Source: Solibacillus sp. FSL W7-1436
Lineage (GTDB): Bacteria; Bacillota; Bacilli; Bacillales_A; Planococcaceae
DNA: 64,000 nt
Assembly (NCBI RefSeq): GCF_038007305.1
Contig: NZ_JBBOWV010000001.1
Coordinates: 3,090,501 to 3,154,500 of the forward strand
Direction: 5' to 3'
The notes under the pieces were generated by a model. The model was not told the DNA's origin and made no database searches. It saw only the letters and a program-made list of their open reading frames with translations. Positions 43,050 to 52,591 of this stretch are shown in pieces. Both the position numbers and the translations under genes were made by a program. Within the stretch, counting starts at the first letter, position 1. Each line of letters starts with the position of its first letter.

Positions 43050-43922
43050 ATGCAAAAATTTAAAGGTGAGCTGCTCATGCTCATCACGGCCGTAATGTGG
43101 GGAAGCGGTTTTGTAGGAATGGCAAAAGGGCTTGAACATTGGACTGTATTTCAATTGATGGCCGGAAGATTTTTATTGGCTTCCATTATTTTAAGCTTCA
43201 TTTTCTATAAAAAATTAAAGCTCATTTCTAAGGCAGTAGTATGGAAAGGCGCAATTCTCGGAGCAATATTATTTGTCGCATTTGCATTACAGACAATGGG
43301 CCTGGAATATACAACACCTTCTAAAAATGCATTCCTGACAGCGATTAATGTCATTATCGTTCCCATTATCGCTTATGTCATCTACAAAAGAAGAATTGAC
43401 CGGTTTGAGTTTATCGCAGCCGGTGTAGCCGTTGTTGGAATCGGGTTTTTATCGTTACAGGATTCGCTGACGATCAATATCGGTGACTTCTTATCGATTC
43501 TTTGTGCGGTCGGATTCGCTTTCGATATTTTTTACACGAATGTTTTTGTAAAAACCGAAGATGCTTTAGCACTGACGATTGTTCAGTTTTATACAGCGAC
43601 TATATTGAGTGTGATGAGTGTCGTCATACTTGGGGAAGTACCGACGACGTATACTTCACAAGGCTTGGGGATCATTGTTTACTTGGCGATATTTTGTACT
43701 GCTGTTGCATATGTATGTCAAAATATCGGAATGCAATATGCAAACCCAACCAAATCCGCCATTATTTTATCGACGGAATCATTGTTCGGTACGATGTTCT
43801 CTGTGCTTATTTTAAACGAACTTCTGACAGGCCGTATGCTTGTTGGATGTGTCCTTATCTTCTTTGCGATATTGTTTGCGGAAGTCAAACCGACCTTTAG
43901 ACGAAAGAAATCCTATGTTTAG
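43050..43922 (+). CDS. EamA-type DMT transporter
   Basis: A 290-residue inner-membrane exporter of the drug/metabolite transporter superfamily with ten helices in two repeats, each an EamA domain (ITAVMWGSGFVGM at the start of the first, ILCAVGFAFDIFYTN of the second). These often export amino acids or metabolites. GAGAAGGAA precedes the ATG. It is a single gene with its own terminator. The substrate is unknown. Confidence 0.9.
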   Translation: MQKFKGELLMLITAVMWGSGFVGMAKGLEHWTVFQLMAGRFLLASIILSFIFYKKLKLISKAVVWKGAILGAILFVAFALQTMGLEYTTPSKNAFLTAINVIIVPIIAYVIYKRRIDRFEFIAAGVAVVGIGFLSLQDSLTINIGDFLSILCAVGFAFDIFYTNVFVKTEDALALTIVQFYTATILSVMSVVILGEVPTTYTSQGLGIIVYLAIFCTAVAYVCQNIGMQYANPTKSAIILSTESLFGTMFSVLILNELLTGRMLVGCVLIFFAILFAEVKPTFRRKKSYV

Positions 43923-43924
43923 TG

Positions 43925-43965
43925 AACAGCCATTTTAAGCGATCCGTTTAAAATGGCTGTTTTAG
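43925..43965 (+). terminator. terminator of the EamA gene
   Basis: ACAGCCATTTTAA and TTTAAAATGGCTGT pair around an eight-base loop, followed by TTTAGTTT. Confidence 0.85.
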
Positions 43966-44024
43966 TTTATTTTTATAGAAATTCGGTAAAGGATAAGAGA
44001 TGAAATAAGGGGAGGACTGGTTAG

Positions 44025-44762
44025 ATGTTAAACTACACTCGAAATGGTTCAGGGGAAGTTGTCGTATTAGTACATGGATTTTTAGGGAGTACAGCAATAT
44101 TCGAAAAAATTATGGAGCCATTAACAAAACAATTTGACGTAATTGCAATCGATTTACCGGGGCATGGTAAAAGTGAAATGCCGGAAGGGGAATATACAGT
44201 ATATCGCTATGCCGAAGATATAATCGATGTATTAGTAACAGAAAAAGTTGAAAAGGCTTACTGGATCGGGCATTCAATGGGAGGCTATATTACATTGGCC
44301 GCAATCGAGAAACAATATACTAAAATCGAAAAGGCTGTCTTATTGTATTCATCCGATTCATCGGACACACCGGAAGCTATCGATAAGAGAACAAAGCAGC
44401 AGGAAGAGATTCAGGAACATGGAACGGGTTCGTTTGTCGATGGAATTATTCATAATTTCCTTGCGCCTGATGCTGACACGGAAGATGTGCTGTTTGCAAA
44501 AGAAGTTGCCTATGAAGCAAAGGAAGAAGGGCTCATTGCGGCACTCGGTGCGATGAAATCACGTCCAAACCAGCGAGACCTGGTCGATACGTTACCGATC
44601 CCGATCCTTGTAATCGAAGGAGAACAGGACAAAGCGGTTACGCCGATTACGACATCCAATCCGAATGTGGAGAAAGTAACAACAAATACAGGACATCTCG
44701 GTATGGTGGAAGATGCGCAAACTGTAGCAAGAGAAATCATCCGTTTCCTGAACGAAAAATAA
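44025..44762 (+). CDS. alpha/beta hydrolase
   Basis: A 245-residue serine hydrolase. HGFLGS forms the oxyanion loop, GHSMGG the nucleophile elbow (Ser about 88), VIEGEQD holds the acid and NTGHLGM the final histidine. The plan resembles MenH/YugF esterases of small soluble carboxylesters. GGGGAGG precedes the ATG. It is alone and convergent with the TetR gene through a shared terminator. Confidence 0.9.
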   Translation: MLNYTRNGSGEVVVLVHGFLGSTAIFEKIMEPLTKQFDVIAIDLPGHGKSEMPEGEYTVYRYAEDIIDVLVTEKVEKAYWIGHSMGGYITLAAIEKQYTKIEKAVLLYSSDSSDTPEAIDKRTKQQEEIQEHGTGSFVDGIIHNFLAPDADTEDVLFAKEVAYEAKEEGLIAALGAMKSRPNQRDLVDTLPIPILVIEGEQDKAVTPITTSNPNVEKVTTNTGHLGMVEDAQTVAREIIRFLNEK

Positions 44763-44803
44763 AACGAGAGGGACCCATGTTTATGGAGTCCCTCTCGTTT
44801 TAA
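44761..44803. terminator. bidirectional terminator
   Basis: AAAACGAGAGGGAC and GTCCCTCTCGTTTT form a 14-bp stem between the convergent hydrolase and TetR genes. The right arm overlaps the TetR stop. Confidence 0.9.
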
Positions 44804-45621
44804 CTGTACTGCTTTTTCAAATATAATGTAATCCAATTAAAGCATTCGTTCTTCTCTAAATTGGCGGCAAGACCAATAATGATCGCATTTCTTGGATTTT
44901 CGCTTTTCAGTTCTTCCATTAATAACCGGATGGAATCGAGTTCTAAATTGTTGGTAGTCTGTTGCTGCAGCGATAACAGATCCTCCATTATATGGTCACT
45001 TGAATAATTTTCGATCCGTTTGTAAAATTGGGAAGGATGTTCAAGCAGTGCGATTTTGCTTTTTGTTGCTAATAAAGTCGTCTTCTCAACGAGCGAATCT
45101 GCAAATTTCCCCGAATCGAACGGCTGGCACGAATCGAAAATATACTGCATATACGATTGGACCATTCCATTGATAATAACGACTAAATCATATTGTCTTC
45201 CTTCGATTTGATCGCCAAAAACTTCGAATAACAGCTTCTCCAAATTTTTATTGGAAAGCTCTACATAATAATGAATCCGTTCAATTAATGCTTTATTGAT
45301 GGCTGAAACATTTTCCTTCATCAAAATATCCGCAAATCCCGCATATTGTGATAACACTTTCATCGTCTGAACAAAATAGATATGGAGCTTATCTGAAGGT
45401 GTATGTGCTTCACTGACTGCTTGGTCAACTTCACGAATGATATTGTTCATAAAATGTTCAATAATAGAAAAAACGAGCTCATCTTTTGATTTGAACGATA
45501 AATAAAAGGCGCCCTTAGAAATCCCGCAATGATCAGTGATTTGCTGTACTGACGTGGCTTCAATCCCTTTTTCGGCAAATAAATGAAGTGCAGAATCGAT
45601 GATCAATTGTTTTCTTGTCAT
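44800..45621 (-). CDS. TetR/AcrR family repressor of the RND gene
   Basis: A 273-residue TetR regulator, longer than the usual 190-210 residues. The HTH is ALHLFAEKGIEATSVQQITDHCGISKGAFYLSFKSKDEL. The C-terminal part is an extended ligand domain with a leucine-rich end. It is divergent from the RND efflux gene, and a palindrome, TGACCGACTAGTCA, lies in the promoter between them, so it probably represses both. AAGGGG precedes the ATG. The inducer is likely an efflux substrate such as a lipopeptide or detergent. Confidence 0.88.
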   Translation of the reverse strand: MTRKQLIIDSALHLFAEKGIEATSVQQITDHCGISKGAFYLSFKSKDELVFSIIEHFMNNIIREVDQAVSEAHTPSDKLHIYFVQTMKVLSQYAGFADILMKENVSAINKALIERIHYYVELSNKNLEKLLFEVFGDQIEGRQYDLVVIINGMVQSYMQYIFDSCQPFDSGKFADSLVEKTTLLATKSKIALLEHPSQFYKRIENYSSDHIMEDLLSLQQQTTNNLELDSIRLLMEELKSENPRNAIIIGLAANLEKNECFNWITLYLKKQYS

Positions 45622-45643
45622 AATAATTTCAAGCCCCTTTCAA

Positions 45644-45672
45644 TTGACACGTGACCGACTAGTCATTATTAT
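45644..45672 (+). promoter_or_regulatory. RND promoter with TetR operator
   Basis: TTGACA, 17 bases and TATTAT form the promoter. The spacer contains the near-palindrome TGACCGACTAGTCA (45652-45665), with arms TGAC and GTCA. Confidence 0.75.
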
Positions 45673-45714
45673 AGAATGGTGGTTACATATAGTCAAGAAA
45701 GGTAAGGTGGAACC

Positions 45715-48700
45715 GTGAAAGGCTTAGTAAATTTCGTATTGAAAAATAAGCTTGCCGTATGGTTACTAACAATCATAATTGTGTTTTCCGGTATTTATTC
45801 ATCCACACGTATGAAGATGGAATCGATTCCAGATATTTCGATCCCGTTCTTAATCGTTATGGGTGTTTATCCTGGTGCAACACCAGAGCAAGTAATGGAT
45901 GATCTTTCAATTCCCTATGAAAAGGCAGTTGAAAGTTTAGAAGATGTAAAGGCTGTATATTCAACATCTTCATCAAATGTTTCACAGGTTCAAGTGGAAT
46001 ATGAATATGGCGTGGATATGGATGAAAAGAAACGTCAATTAGAAGCGGCTTTAGATAATATTGAGCTTCCAGAAGGTGCACAAGAGCCTTCAATTATGGC
46101 AATCAGCATGAACATGATGCCTGTAGTTGCTTTATCAGTAAGTAGCTCGGAAGAAGATATTGTTGAGCTGACGTCAACAGTAGAGAAAACAATTCTACCA
46201 AAACTAAATAAAATTGACGGTGTTGCATCTGCGACAGTTACAGGTCAGCATCTTGAAGAAGTAGCCTTCACATATGATGAAGAAAAGATGGCACAACTCG
46301 GTTTAACGGAAGACTCTGTTAAACAGATGATTCAGGCAAGTGACCTTGCAGTCTCGTTAGGATTATACGAGTTTGAAGATGGCGAACAGGCGGTTGCTGT
46401 TGACGGCAAGTTCAAAACAGAAGAGCAGCTAAAAGAAATGCTGATTCCTGTTACACCTTCTGAAACAAACCCGGTTCCTTTCGTGAAACTAGGGGAGATC
46501 GCTGAAATCGAAAAAGTAGGTAAAGTCCAATCCGTATCTCGTACAAATGGTAAAGATGCGATTGCGATTCAAATCGTAAAAGGTCAGGATGCCAATACGG
46601 TTACTGTAGCAAATGCAGTAAAAGACTTAATCGAAGAAGAGCAGGAAGCCATTTCCGGTCTTAAAATCGATGTTTCTCTAGACCAAGGGACACCAATTGA
46701 AGATTCTGTCTTTACAATGGTAGAAAAAGCGGTGTTCGGTGGTTTAATCGCAGTATTGATTATCCTATTATTCCTGCGTGACTTTAAATCAACGATCATT
46801 TCAATCATTTCAATTCCGGTGTCGGTATTCATGGCATTATTGGCATTGCACTGGTTGGACATTACGCTGAATATTATGACGCTTGGTGCGATTACGGTTG
46901 CGATCGGACGGGTAATTGACGACTCGATTGTAGTAGTAGAAAATATTTATCGTCGTATGCATTTAAGAGAAGAAAAATTACAAGGCCGTGCGTTAATTCG
47001 TGAAGCAACAATAGAAATGTTTAAGCCAATCATGTCTTCAACATTAGTAACAATTGCGGTATTCGCACCACTTGTATTTGTAGGCGGCATGGTAGGAGAA
47101 TTATTCGTACCATTCGCATTAACAATGTCATTTGCATTAATCGCTTCATTAATCGTTGCGATTACAATCGTACCAGCACTTTCACACACATTGTTCCGTA
47201 AGAAAATTTACGGTGAAAAGTCTGAAAGTCAGCATAAAGAAGTTGGTAAGCTTGCCGTAACATACCGTAATTTCTTGGAGAAATCATTGAACCATAAATG
47301 GATTTCATCAATTATTGCAATTGTACTATTAGTCGGCTCACTAGCGTTGACACCATTAATTGGCTTCAGTTTCATGGGTTCTCAAGAAGAGAAAGTTATG
47401 TATTTAACATACACACCAGGTACTGGCGAATTGATGGATGAAACACTGGAAAATATTGAAGAAGTGGAACAGGAATTACTGAAACGTAAAGACATCGATA
47501 TTTTACAATTATCGGTGAACACTGAAACTTCTACTGATGCTGCTGCAATGTTGACTGGCGGCGGTGCAGGCGGCGGTTTAATCTATGCAATTTTCGATCC
47601 GGACATGGATGACTTCCCGAAAGCGAAAAAAGAAGTAGAAGACTATATCTTCAACGTAGACCAATCGGGCGAATGGAAAACGCAAAACTTCGCGATGGGC
47701 ATGTCTTCGAATGAAGTCAGCTACACATTATACAGTGAAGACCTAGATAATTTAAACGAAGCAGTTGCTCAAGTCGAAGATGTTCTAGTGGACATTAAAG
47801 GACTTGAGGAAGTTGAATCAAATGCTTCTGCACCATATGTAGAAAATGTAATTAAAGTAGATCAGGAAAATGTATTACAATACGGTCTGACTACTGCCCA
47901 AATCTTAATGGCTTTACAAACAAATACAGCAAAAGAAGTGCTGACAACTGTTGAAAGTGACGGCGCTGATATTAATGTAGTTGTACAACGTGAAGCTAAA
48001 TCTGCAGCAGCGGATATCGATGAATTACTGGAAACACCAATTCAAACGGCAACAGGTCAGACAATGACAATTGGAGACATTGTTGAACTTGAAGAAGGTA
48101 CGACTTTAAATTCTTTATCACGCCAAAAAGGTGAATACTTTGCGACAGTAACTGCAGCGATTACAGATAAAGACATTTCAAAAGCAACAACTGCAGCAGA
48201 TGAAAAAATTGCTGATTTAGATTTACCGAAAGGCGTTACAACTGGTGTTGGCGGTGTTGCAGCAGATATGGCTGAAACATTTACTAAACTAGGTGTTGCG
48301 ATGATTGCAGCAATTGCAATTGTTTACTTCATCTTAGTCGTAACATTCGGTGAAGGTTTGGCACCATTTGCGATTCTATTCTCATTACCGTTTACAGTAA
48401 TCGGTTCTTGGATTGGATTATTCGCAACCGGCCTTACAATTTCAGTTTCCGTTATGATGGGATTACTGATGCTGATCGGTATTGTAGTCACAAATGCGAT
48501 CGTACTTGTTGACCGTATTATCCGTATGGAACATGAAGGTATGAACATGCGTGAAGCAATACTGGAAGCCGGCGCAACCCGCTTACGTCCGATTTTAATG
48601 ACGGCGATTGCAACAATTGGTGCAATGTTGCCAATGGCATTCGGTGGAGCTGGCGGCGGTCTGATTTCTCAGGACTTGGCTGTAACAGTAATTGGTGGTT

Positions 48701-48801
48701 TATTATCATCAACATTATTAACATTAATCATCGTACCGATTGTATATGAAGTATTATCAAAAATGCTGAAGAAAAATCGTAAAGATGTAAAAGACAATTA
48801 A
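45715..48801 (+). CDS. RND efflux transporter (SwrC/AcrB-like)
   Basis: A 1,028-residue inner-membrane pump of the HAE-RND family, close to SwrC (YerP) of B. subtilis, which exports surfactin-like lipopeptides. It has 12 membrane helices with two large periplasm-type loops, the conserved proton-relay aspartates in GRVIDDSIVVVENIYR, and the second-half motif GIVVTNAIVLVDRI. It starts at GTG 45715 after AAGGTGG. No membrane-fusion or outer-membrane partner is adjacent, as is normal in Firmicutes. It is controlled by the divergent TetR protein. Confidence 0.93.
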   Translation: MKGLVNFVLKNKLAVWLLTIIIVFSGIYSSTRMKMESIPDISIPFLIVMGVYPGATPEQVMDDLSIPYEKAVESLEDVKAVYSTSSSNVSQVQVEYEYGVDMDEKKRQLEAALDNIELPEGAQEPSIMAISMNMMPVVALSVSSSEEDIVELTSTVEKTILPKLNKIDGVASATVTGQHLEEVAFTYDEEKMAQLGLTEDSVKQMIQASDLAVSLGLYEFEDGEQAVAVDGKFKTEEQLKEMLIPVTPSETNPVPFVKLGEIAEIEKVGKVQSVSRTNGKDAIAIQIVKGQDANTVTVANAVKDLIEEEQEAISGLKIDVSLDQGTPIEDSVFTMVEKAVFGGLIAVLIILLFLRDFKSTIISIISIPVSVFMALLALHWLDITLNIMTLGAITVAIGRVIDDSIVVVENIYRRMHLREEKLQGRALIREATIEMFKPIMSSTLVTIAVFAPLVFVGGMVGELFVPFALTMSFALIASLIVAITIVPALSHTLFRKKIYGEKSESQHKEVGKLAVTYRNFLEKSLNHKWISSIIAIVLLVGSLALTPLIGFSFMGSQEEKVMYLTYTPGTGELMDETLENIEEVEQELLKRKDIDILQLSVNTETSTDAAAMLTGGGAGGGLIYAIFDPDMDDFPKAKKEVEDYIFNVDQSGEWKTQNFAMGMSSNEVSYTLYSEDLDNLNEAVAQVEDVLVDIKGLEEVESNASAPYVENVIKVDQENVLQYGLTTAQILMALQTNTAKEVLTTVESDGADINVVVQREAKSAAADIDELLETPIQTATGQTMTIGDIVELEEGTTLNSLSRQKGEYFATVTAAITDKDISKATTAADEKIADLDLPKGVTTGVGGVAADMAETFTKLGVAMIAAIAIVYFILVVTFGEGLAPFAILFSLPFTVIGSWIGLFATGLTISVSVMMGLLMLIGIVVTNAIVLVDRIIRMEHEGMNMREAILEAGATRLRPILMTAIATIGAMLPMAFGGAGGGLISQDLAVTVIGGLLSSTLLTLIIVPIVYEVLSKMLKKNRKDVKDN

Positions 48802-48806
48802 TACGT

Positions 48807-48846
48807 GCAGCCTGTAAGAAGTCATTTCTTGCAGGCTGTTTTTTGT
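48807..48846 (+). terminator. RND terminator
   Basis: CAGCCTGTAAGAA and TTCTTGCAGGCTG pair around GTCAT and are followed by six T. Confidence 0.9.
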
Positions 48847-48901
48847 TGTAAAGTATTGGGTATAGAAGTGAAGTTTTGATCTACATAAGAGGAGGCTTAA
48901 G

Positions 48902-50080
48902 ATGAAGAAAATATTGTTGTTTAGTCTTATTGTTGCAGCGATTTTCAGTTTCAATTCGATTTCTGCCGAAGCCGCTTCAGACACAGTCAGTCTTGGTAAA
49001 TACCCTGTGCAAGTAGTTGCGAAGAAGAATACGGAACTGAAAGATGAACAGGGTAAGGTCATAAAAACTGTAATCAAAGGAGACAAGCTATTACTGCAGG
49101 CGATAAAAGGGAAGTCCGGAGTGATCAAAAATTCTTCCCATTCAACTTATATCCCTTTAACCGATGTTCATTATATCCAGTTAGTCGATGGTGCGAAAAC
49201 AATTACCTATGACGAAGTGGCAGCAAAGCTAAAGCTTGTTTCAACAATGTATCCGTCACTGACGAAATTGCAGGAAATCGGAAAATCGGTTGAGGGACGG
49301 CCATTATATTCACTAAAAGTTGGAACAGGTAAAAAGGAAGTATTACTGGATGCGTCTTTCCACGGAAGGGAACATATGACGGCAAATGTGTTAATGGAAA
49401 TGATTGATACATATGTTAAGGCATATGTAAACGGAACGAAAATTGAAAAATACGACGTAAAGAAATTATTAAGTGAAGTGAGCATCGTATTTGTGCCAAT
49501 GGTGAATCCGGATGGAGTAACGCTTGCACAAGGCGGCAAAGTAAAAACATCGATGACAAAACTAAAAGCGATGAACAATAACAGCAACAATTTTAATCGC
49601 TGGAAAGCAAACATTAACGGAGTCGATTTGAATCGTCAGTTCAATGTAAACTGGCATTTAATTAAAAAGACAAAGCCTTCATTCAAGGAATATAAAGGAA
49701 AAGCGCCAAATACAGAACCGGAAGCGCTCGCAATCAAACGACTGATCGATCGCGGCAATCATTTAGCGTATGTTTCATATCATTCATCCGGACAGATTAT
49801 TTATTGGAGCCAAACAAAAACAAAATTCAGCCGAACGAAAACGTTGGTAAAAGGGGTATCGAACATTACCGGTTATAAGTTGATGCCTGTAACCAAAAAA
49901 TATGAACCGATTGCGGCATCTGAAGATTACTTTACAAAAGTAAAAGACCGCCCTGCGATGACGGTTGAAATTGCACCATTTACAGGAGAAGCATCCGTTC
50001 CGTTAAAACGCTGGAACACGGTTTGGAAGCAAAATAAAACAGTCGGACTATATGTAGCCAATGAAGCGCGAAATTGGTAA
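48902..50080 (+). CDS. secreted M14 zinc carboxypeptidase
   Basis: A 392-residue exported peptidase. A signal peptide (residues 1-25, ending SAEAA) is followed by a short SH3-like or beta region, then the M14 domain: ASFHGREHMTA (zinc His and Glu), VPMVNPDGV, NGVDLNRQF, YVSYHSSGQI (third zinc His), and the catalytic Glu in TVEIAPFTGE. It probably trims peptides or gamma-D-Glu-diaminopimelate bonds in the wall. AGAGGAGG precedes the ATG. It is convergent with the MFS gene over a common terminator. Confidence 0.9.
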   Translation: MKKILLFSLIVAAIFSFNSISAEAASDTVSLGKYPVQVVAKKNTELKDEQGKVIKTVIKGDKLLLQAIKGKSGVIKNSSHSTYIPLTDVHYIQLVDGAKTITYDEVAAKLKLVSTMYPSLTKLQEIGKSVEGRPLYSLKVGTGKKEVLLDASFHGREHMTANVLMEMIDTYVKAYVNGTKIEKYDVKKLLSEVSIVFVPMVNPDGVTLAQGGKVKTSMTKLKAMNNNSNNFNRWKANINGVDLNRQFNVNWHLIKKTKPSFKEYKGKAPNTEPEALAIKRLIDRGNHLAYVSYHSSGQIIYWSQTKTKFSRTKTLVKGVSNITGYKLMPVTKKYEPIAASEDYFTKVKDRPAMTVEIAPFTGEASVPLKRWNTVWKQNKTVGLYVANEARNW

Positions 50081-50123
50081 AAAAACTGGTGAACCCCAAT
50101 TGCGGAGGTTCACCAGTTTTTTG
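50081..50123. terminator. bidirectional terminator
   Basis: AAACTGGTGAACC and GGTTCACCAGTTT form a 13-bp stem with A and T runs on either side, between convergent genes. Confidence 0.92.
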
Positions 50124-50128
50124 TTTGT

Positions 50129-51511
50129 TTATTGAGTTGGTATTTTTCGTTTATGCTTTGGAACGAAAAGTACGATAATAAAGGCAATGATCGCTAATAT
50201 GAACATATAGAAATATGTTGAGCTTGCCGCACTTGCATAACTTTCATTTGCCAGTACCGAAGAGTCGGTTAGATGCAAAGAATACACAGTGACGATAACA
50301 GCTGTTCCGATTGCCCCTGCAAGCTGACGGATTGTATTATTCACAGCAGACCCGTGTGATGCCAGTTCTTTCGGTATCGCATTAAGCGCAGCTGTATTCA
50401 AAGGCATTGTAATGAACGCCAACCCGATCCGCAAAACAATAGTACGTACTAGAATATATACATATGTTGTTGTAGAAGAGAGGTCAATGACGAGCCACAT
50501 CGAAATCGCAGTTAACAGTAACCCGAAAATAAATAATGGTTTCGCACCGTATTTATCAAAAAGTTTTCCTGTAACCGGTGACAATAGTGCATTAATAATC
50601 GCACCGGGAAGCAAGAGCAACCCTGCATCCAATGCAGAAAAACCTCGCCCGTCCTGTAAATACATCGGCAGTAAAATCAGGTCTGCATACATGATGATCG
50701 TAATGGCGACATTAATAATTGTCGTCATGGAATACATTTTATAACGGAATACCGACAAATTCAGTAAAGGATCCTGTGAAGCCAGTTGACGTTGGCAAAA
50801 CAGAAAGATAATGATCAATCCGGCACCAATCGTTGTCAAAATAACCCCATCATCCCAACCACGACTTCCTGCACTACTAAAGCCGAACAATAACAAACCA
50901 AAGCCGAATGTAGAATAAAGCAAGCTGATCAAATCGATTTTTGATTTTGCGCCTTCATTTACATTCATCAAGTATTTATAAGCCAAGCCAATAATAATCA
51001 CGATAAAAGGAATTAAACTGATAAACAGCCAGCGCCATGATAAATAATCAATAATAAATCCGGCAAGCGTCGGAGCGATGGCCGGTGCAAATATAATGGC
51101 AAATCCTACCCGACCCATAATCGCGCCCCTTCTTTCTTCGGGGAACAAGTAGACGATGACAGTCATCATCAAAGGTAAAATAATGCCTGCACCAACAGCC
51201 TGAATCATACGCCCCGTTAAAAGCATGCCAAAATTCACCGCACATGCTGCGACAACAGAACCAGCCAATAAAAACAGCATTGCACTAATGAACAGTTGAC
51301 GTGTTGAAAAGCGCTTCATTAAAAAAGCAGTTATTGGGACTAAAATTCCGTTCACGAGCATAAAACCGGTTGCCAGCCATTGGATTGTCGTAGGCGCAAC
51401 TGAGAAGGTGGTCATTAAATCACTTAAAGCGACATTGAGTAACGTCTGATTTAAAGTGGAGAAGAAACAGCCAGCGATCATGACAATACTTTTATGAGTG
51501 ATGGTCACCAT
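50129..51511 (-). CDS. MFS drug:H+ antiporter, DHA2 (14-helix) family
   Basis: A 460-residue permease with about 14 hydrophobic helices: the DHA2 start STLNQTLLNVALSDLM, motif A-like RFSTRQLF, motif C-like GAGIILPLMMTVIV, and repeated GPxxAP-type glycine motifs. It is like LmrB/EmrB exporters of drugs. ATG 51511 is used although no ribosome site is visible upstream, which is unusual for this genome. Its promoter region faces czcD and shares the ArsR-type operator, so it may be co-regulated with metal efflux. Confidence 0.85.
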   Translation of the reverse strand: MVTITHKSIVMIAGCFFSTLNQTLLNVALSDLMTTFSVAPTTIQWLATGFMLVNGILVPITAFLMKRFSTRQLFISAMLFLLAGSVVAACAVNFGMLLTGRMIQAVGAGIILPLMMTVIVYLFPEERRGAIMGRVGFAIIFAPAIAPTLAGFIIDYLSWRWLFISLIPFIVIIIGLAYKYLMNVNEGAKSKIDLISLLYSTFGFGLLLFGFSSAGSRGWDDGVILTTIGAGLIIIFLFCQRQLASQDPLLNLSVFRYKMYSMTTIINVAITIIMYADLILLPMYLQDGRGFSALDAGLLLLPGAIINALLSPVTGKLFDKYGAKPLFIFGLLLTAISMWLVIDLSSTTTYVYILVRTIVLRIGLAFITMPLNTAALNAIPKELASHGSAVNNTIRQLAGAIGTAVIVTVYSLHLTDSSVLANESYASAASSTYFYMFILAIIAFIIVLFVPKHKRKIPTQ

Positions 51512-51557
51512 ATCGGGCGTATGTAATTGACAATTTTCTGAATTCGTAATATGTTAA

Positions 51558-51579
51558 TATATGAGTATATGTTCATATA
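51558..51579. promoter_or_regulatory. CzrA-like operator
   Basis: TATATGAGTA-TA-TGTTCATATA matches the 10-2-10 inverted repeat bound by zinc-responsive ArsR repressors (CzrA: TATGAAnnnTTCATA type) with 8 of 10 arm positions paired. It lies between the divergent MFS and czcD genes. Confidence 0.75.
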
Positions 51580-51604
51580 TAAAAGATAAATGGGGGCGTT
51601 TTAA

Positions 51605-52561
51605 ATGGGAGAGCACCATCATCACCATCATTCACATAGTACGAACAAGAAAGTCCTTTTCATATCCTTTTTAATTATTACCGGATTTATGATTGTCGAA
51701 GCGATTGGTGGGGTGCTGACGAACAGTCTTGCGCTGCTGTCTGATGCAGGGCATATGTTAAGTGACGCCGTGTCACTTGGAATTGCATTAATGGCTATTA
51801 TTTTTGCGCAAAAAGTAGCAAATGCCAGTAAAACATTTGGCTACAAACGTATCGAAATTTTAGCGGCCACACTGAATGGCCTGACATTAATTGTCATCGC
51901 CCTGTTTATTTTTTACGAAGCCATTGGGCGATTTATGAATCCTCCTGAAGTTGCTTCAACCGGAATGCTCATCATCAGCAGTATCGGATTGGCGGTTAAT
52001 ATTTTAGTTGCGTGGATTATGATGCGTGGGGCAGATACGAAAGATAATTTAAATATGAGAGGCGCGTACTTACACGTAATCAGCGATATGATCGGTTCAA
52101 TCGGTGCCATTGTTGCCGCTTTACTTATCCTGTTCTTTGATTGGGGATGGGCGGATCCATTAGCCAGCGTTTTTGTAGCTGCACTTGTGTTACGAAGCGG
52201 ATATCATTTAACGAAAGCTTCATTGCATATCTTAATGGAAGGTACACCTCAGGATGTAACTGTCGAAGAAATTATTCAAACGATTGAAAAGTATGATGAA
52301 ATAAAAGCGCTTCATGATCTGCATATCTGGACGATCACGAGCGGATTAAATGCCTTGTCTTGCCACGTTGTTGTAAATGACGACTTGACGATTAAAGAAA
52401 GCGAGCAACTTTTAGATAAAGTCGAACATGATTTACTTCATCAAAATATTCAGCATGTGACGATTCAGGTAGAGACAAATACGCATCAGCATGAACGTTC
52501 GGTTTATTGTACAGCAAAGCAGGATATAAGCCATCAGCATCACCACCACCATCATCATTAA
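51605..52561 (+). CDS. czcD: cation diffusion facilitator (CzcD)
   Basis: A 318-residue zinc/cobalt/cadmium exporter with six membrane helices. The HxxxD metal site is SDAGHMLSDAVSL (helix 2), and HVISDMIGSIGAI (helix 5) supplies the other pair. The C-terminal cytoplasmic domain (about 205-300) is the dimerising metal sensor. Both ends are histidine-rich: HHHHHH at residues 4-9 and HQHHHHHHH at the C-terminus. GGGGGCG precedes the ATG. It is followed 30 bases later by its ArsR regulator. Confidence 0.95.
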   Translation: MGEHHHHHHSHSTNKKVLFISFLIITGFMIVEAIGGVLTNSLALLSDAGHMLSDAVSLGIALMAIIFAQKVANASKTFGYKRIEILAATLNGLTLIVIALFIFYEAIGRFMNPPEVASTGMLIISSIGLAVNILVAWIMMRGADTKDNLNMRGAYLHVISDMIGSIGAIVAALLILFFDWGWADPLASVFVAALVLRSGYHLTKASLHILMEGTPQDVTVEEIIQTIEKYDEIKALHDLHIWTITSGLNALSCHVVVNDDLTIKESEQLLDKVEHDLLHQNIQHVTIQVETNTHQHERSVYCTAKQDISHQHHHHHHH

Positions 52562-52591
52562 TCAATTACGCCTGGCGTATAGGAGAAAAGA

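Noticed and set aside
43502-43900. A 132-codon frame within the EamA gene
   Set aside because: It is an out-of-frame shadow rich in Cys and Tyr with no ribosome site.
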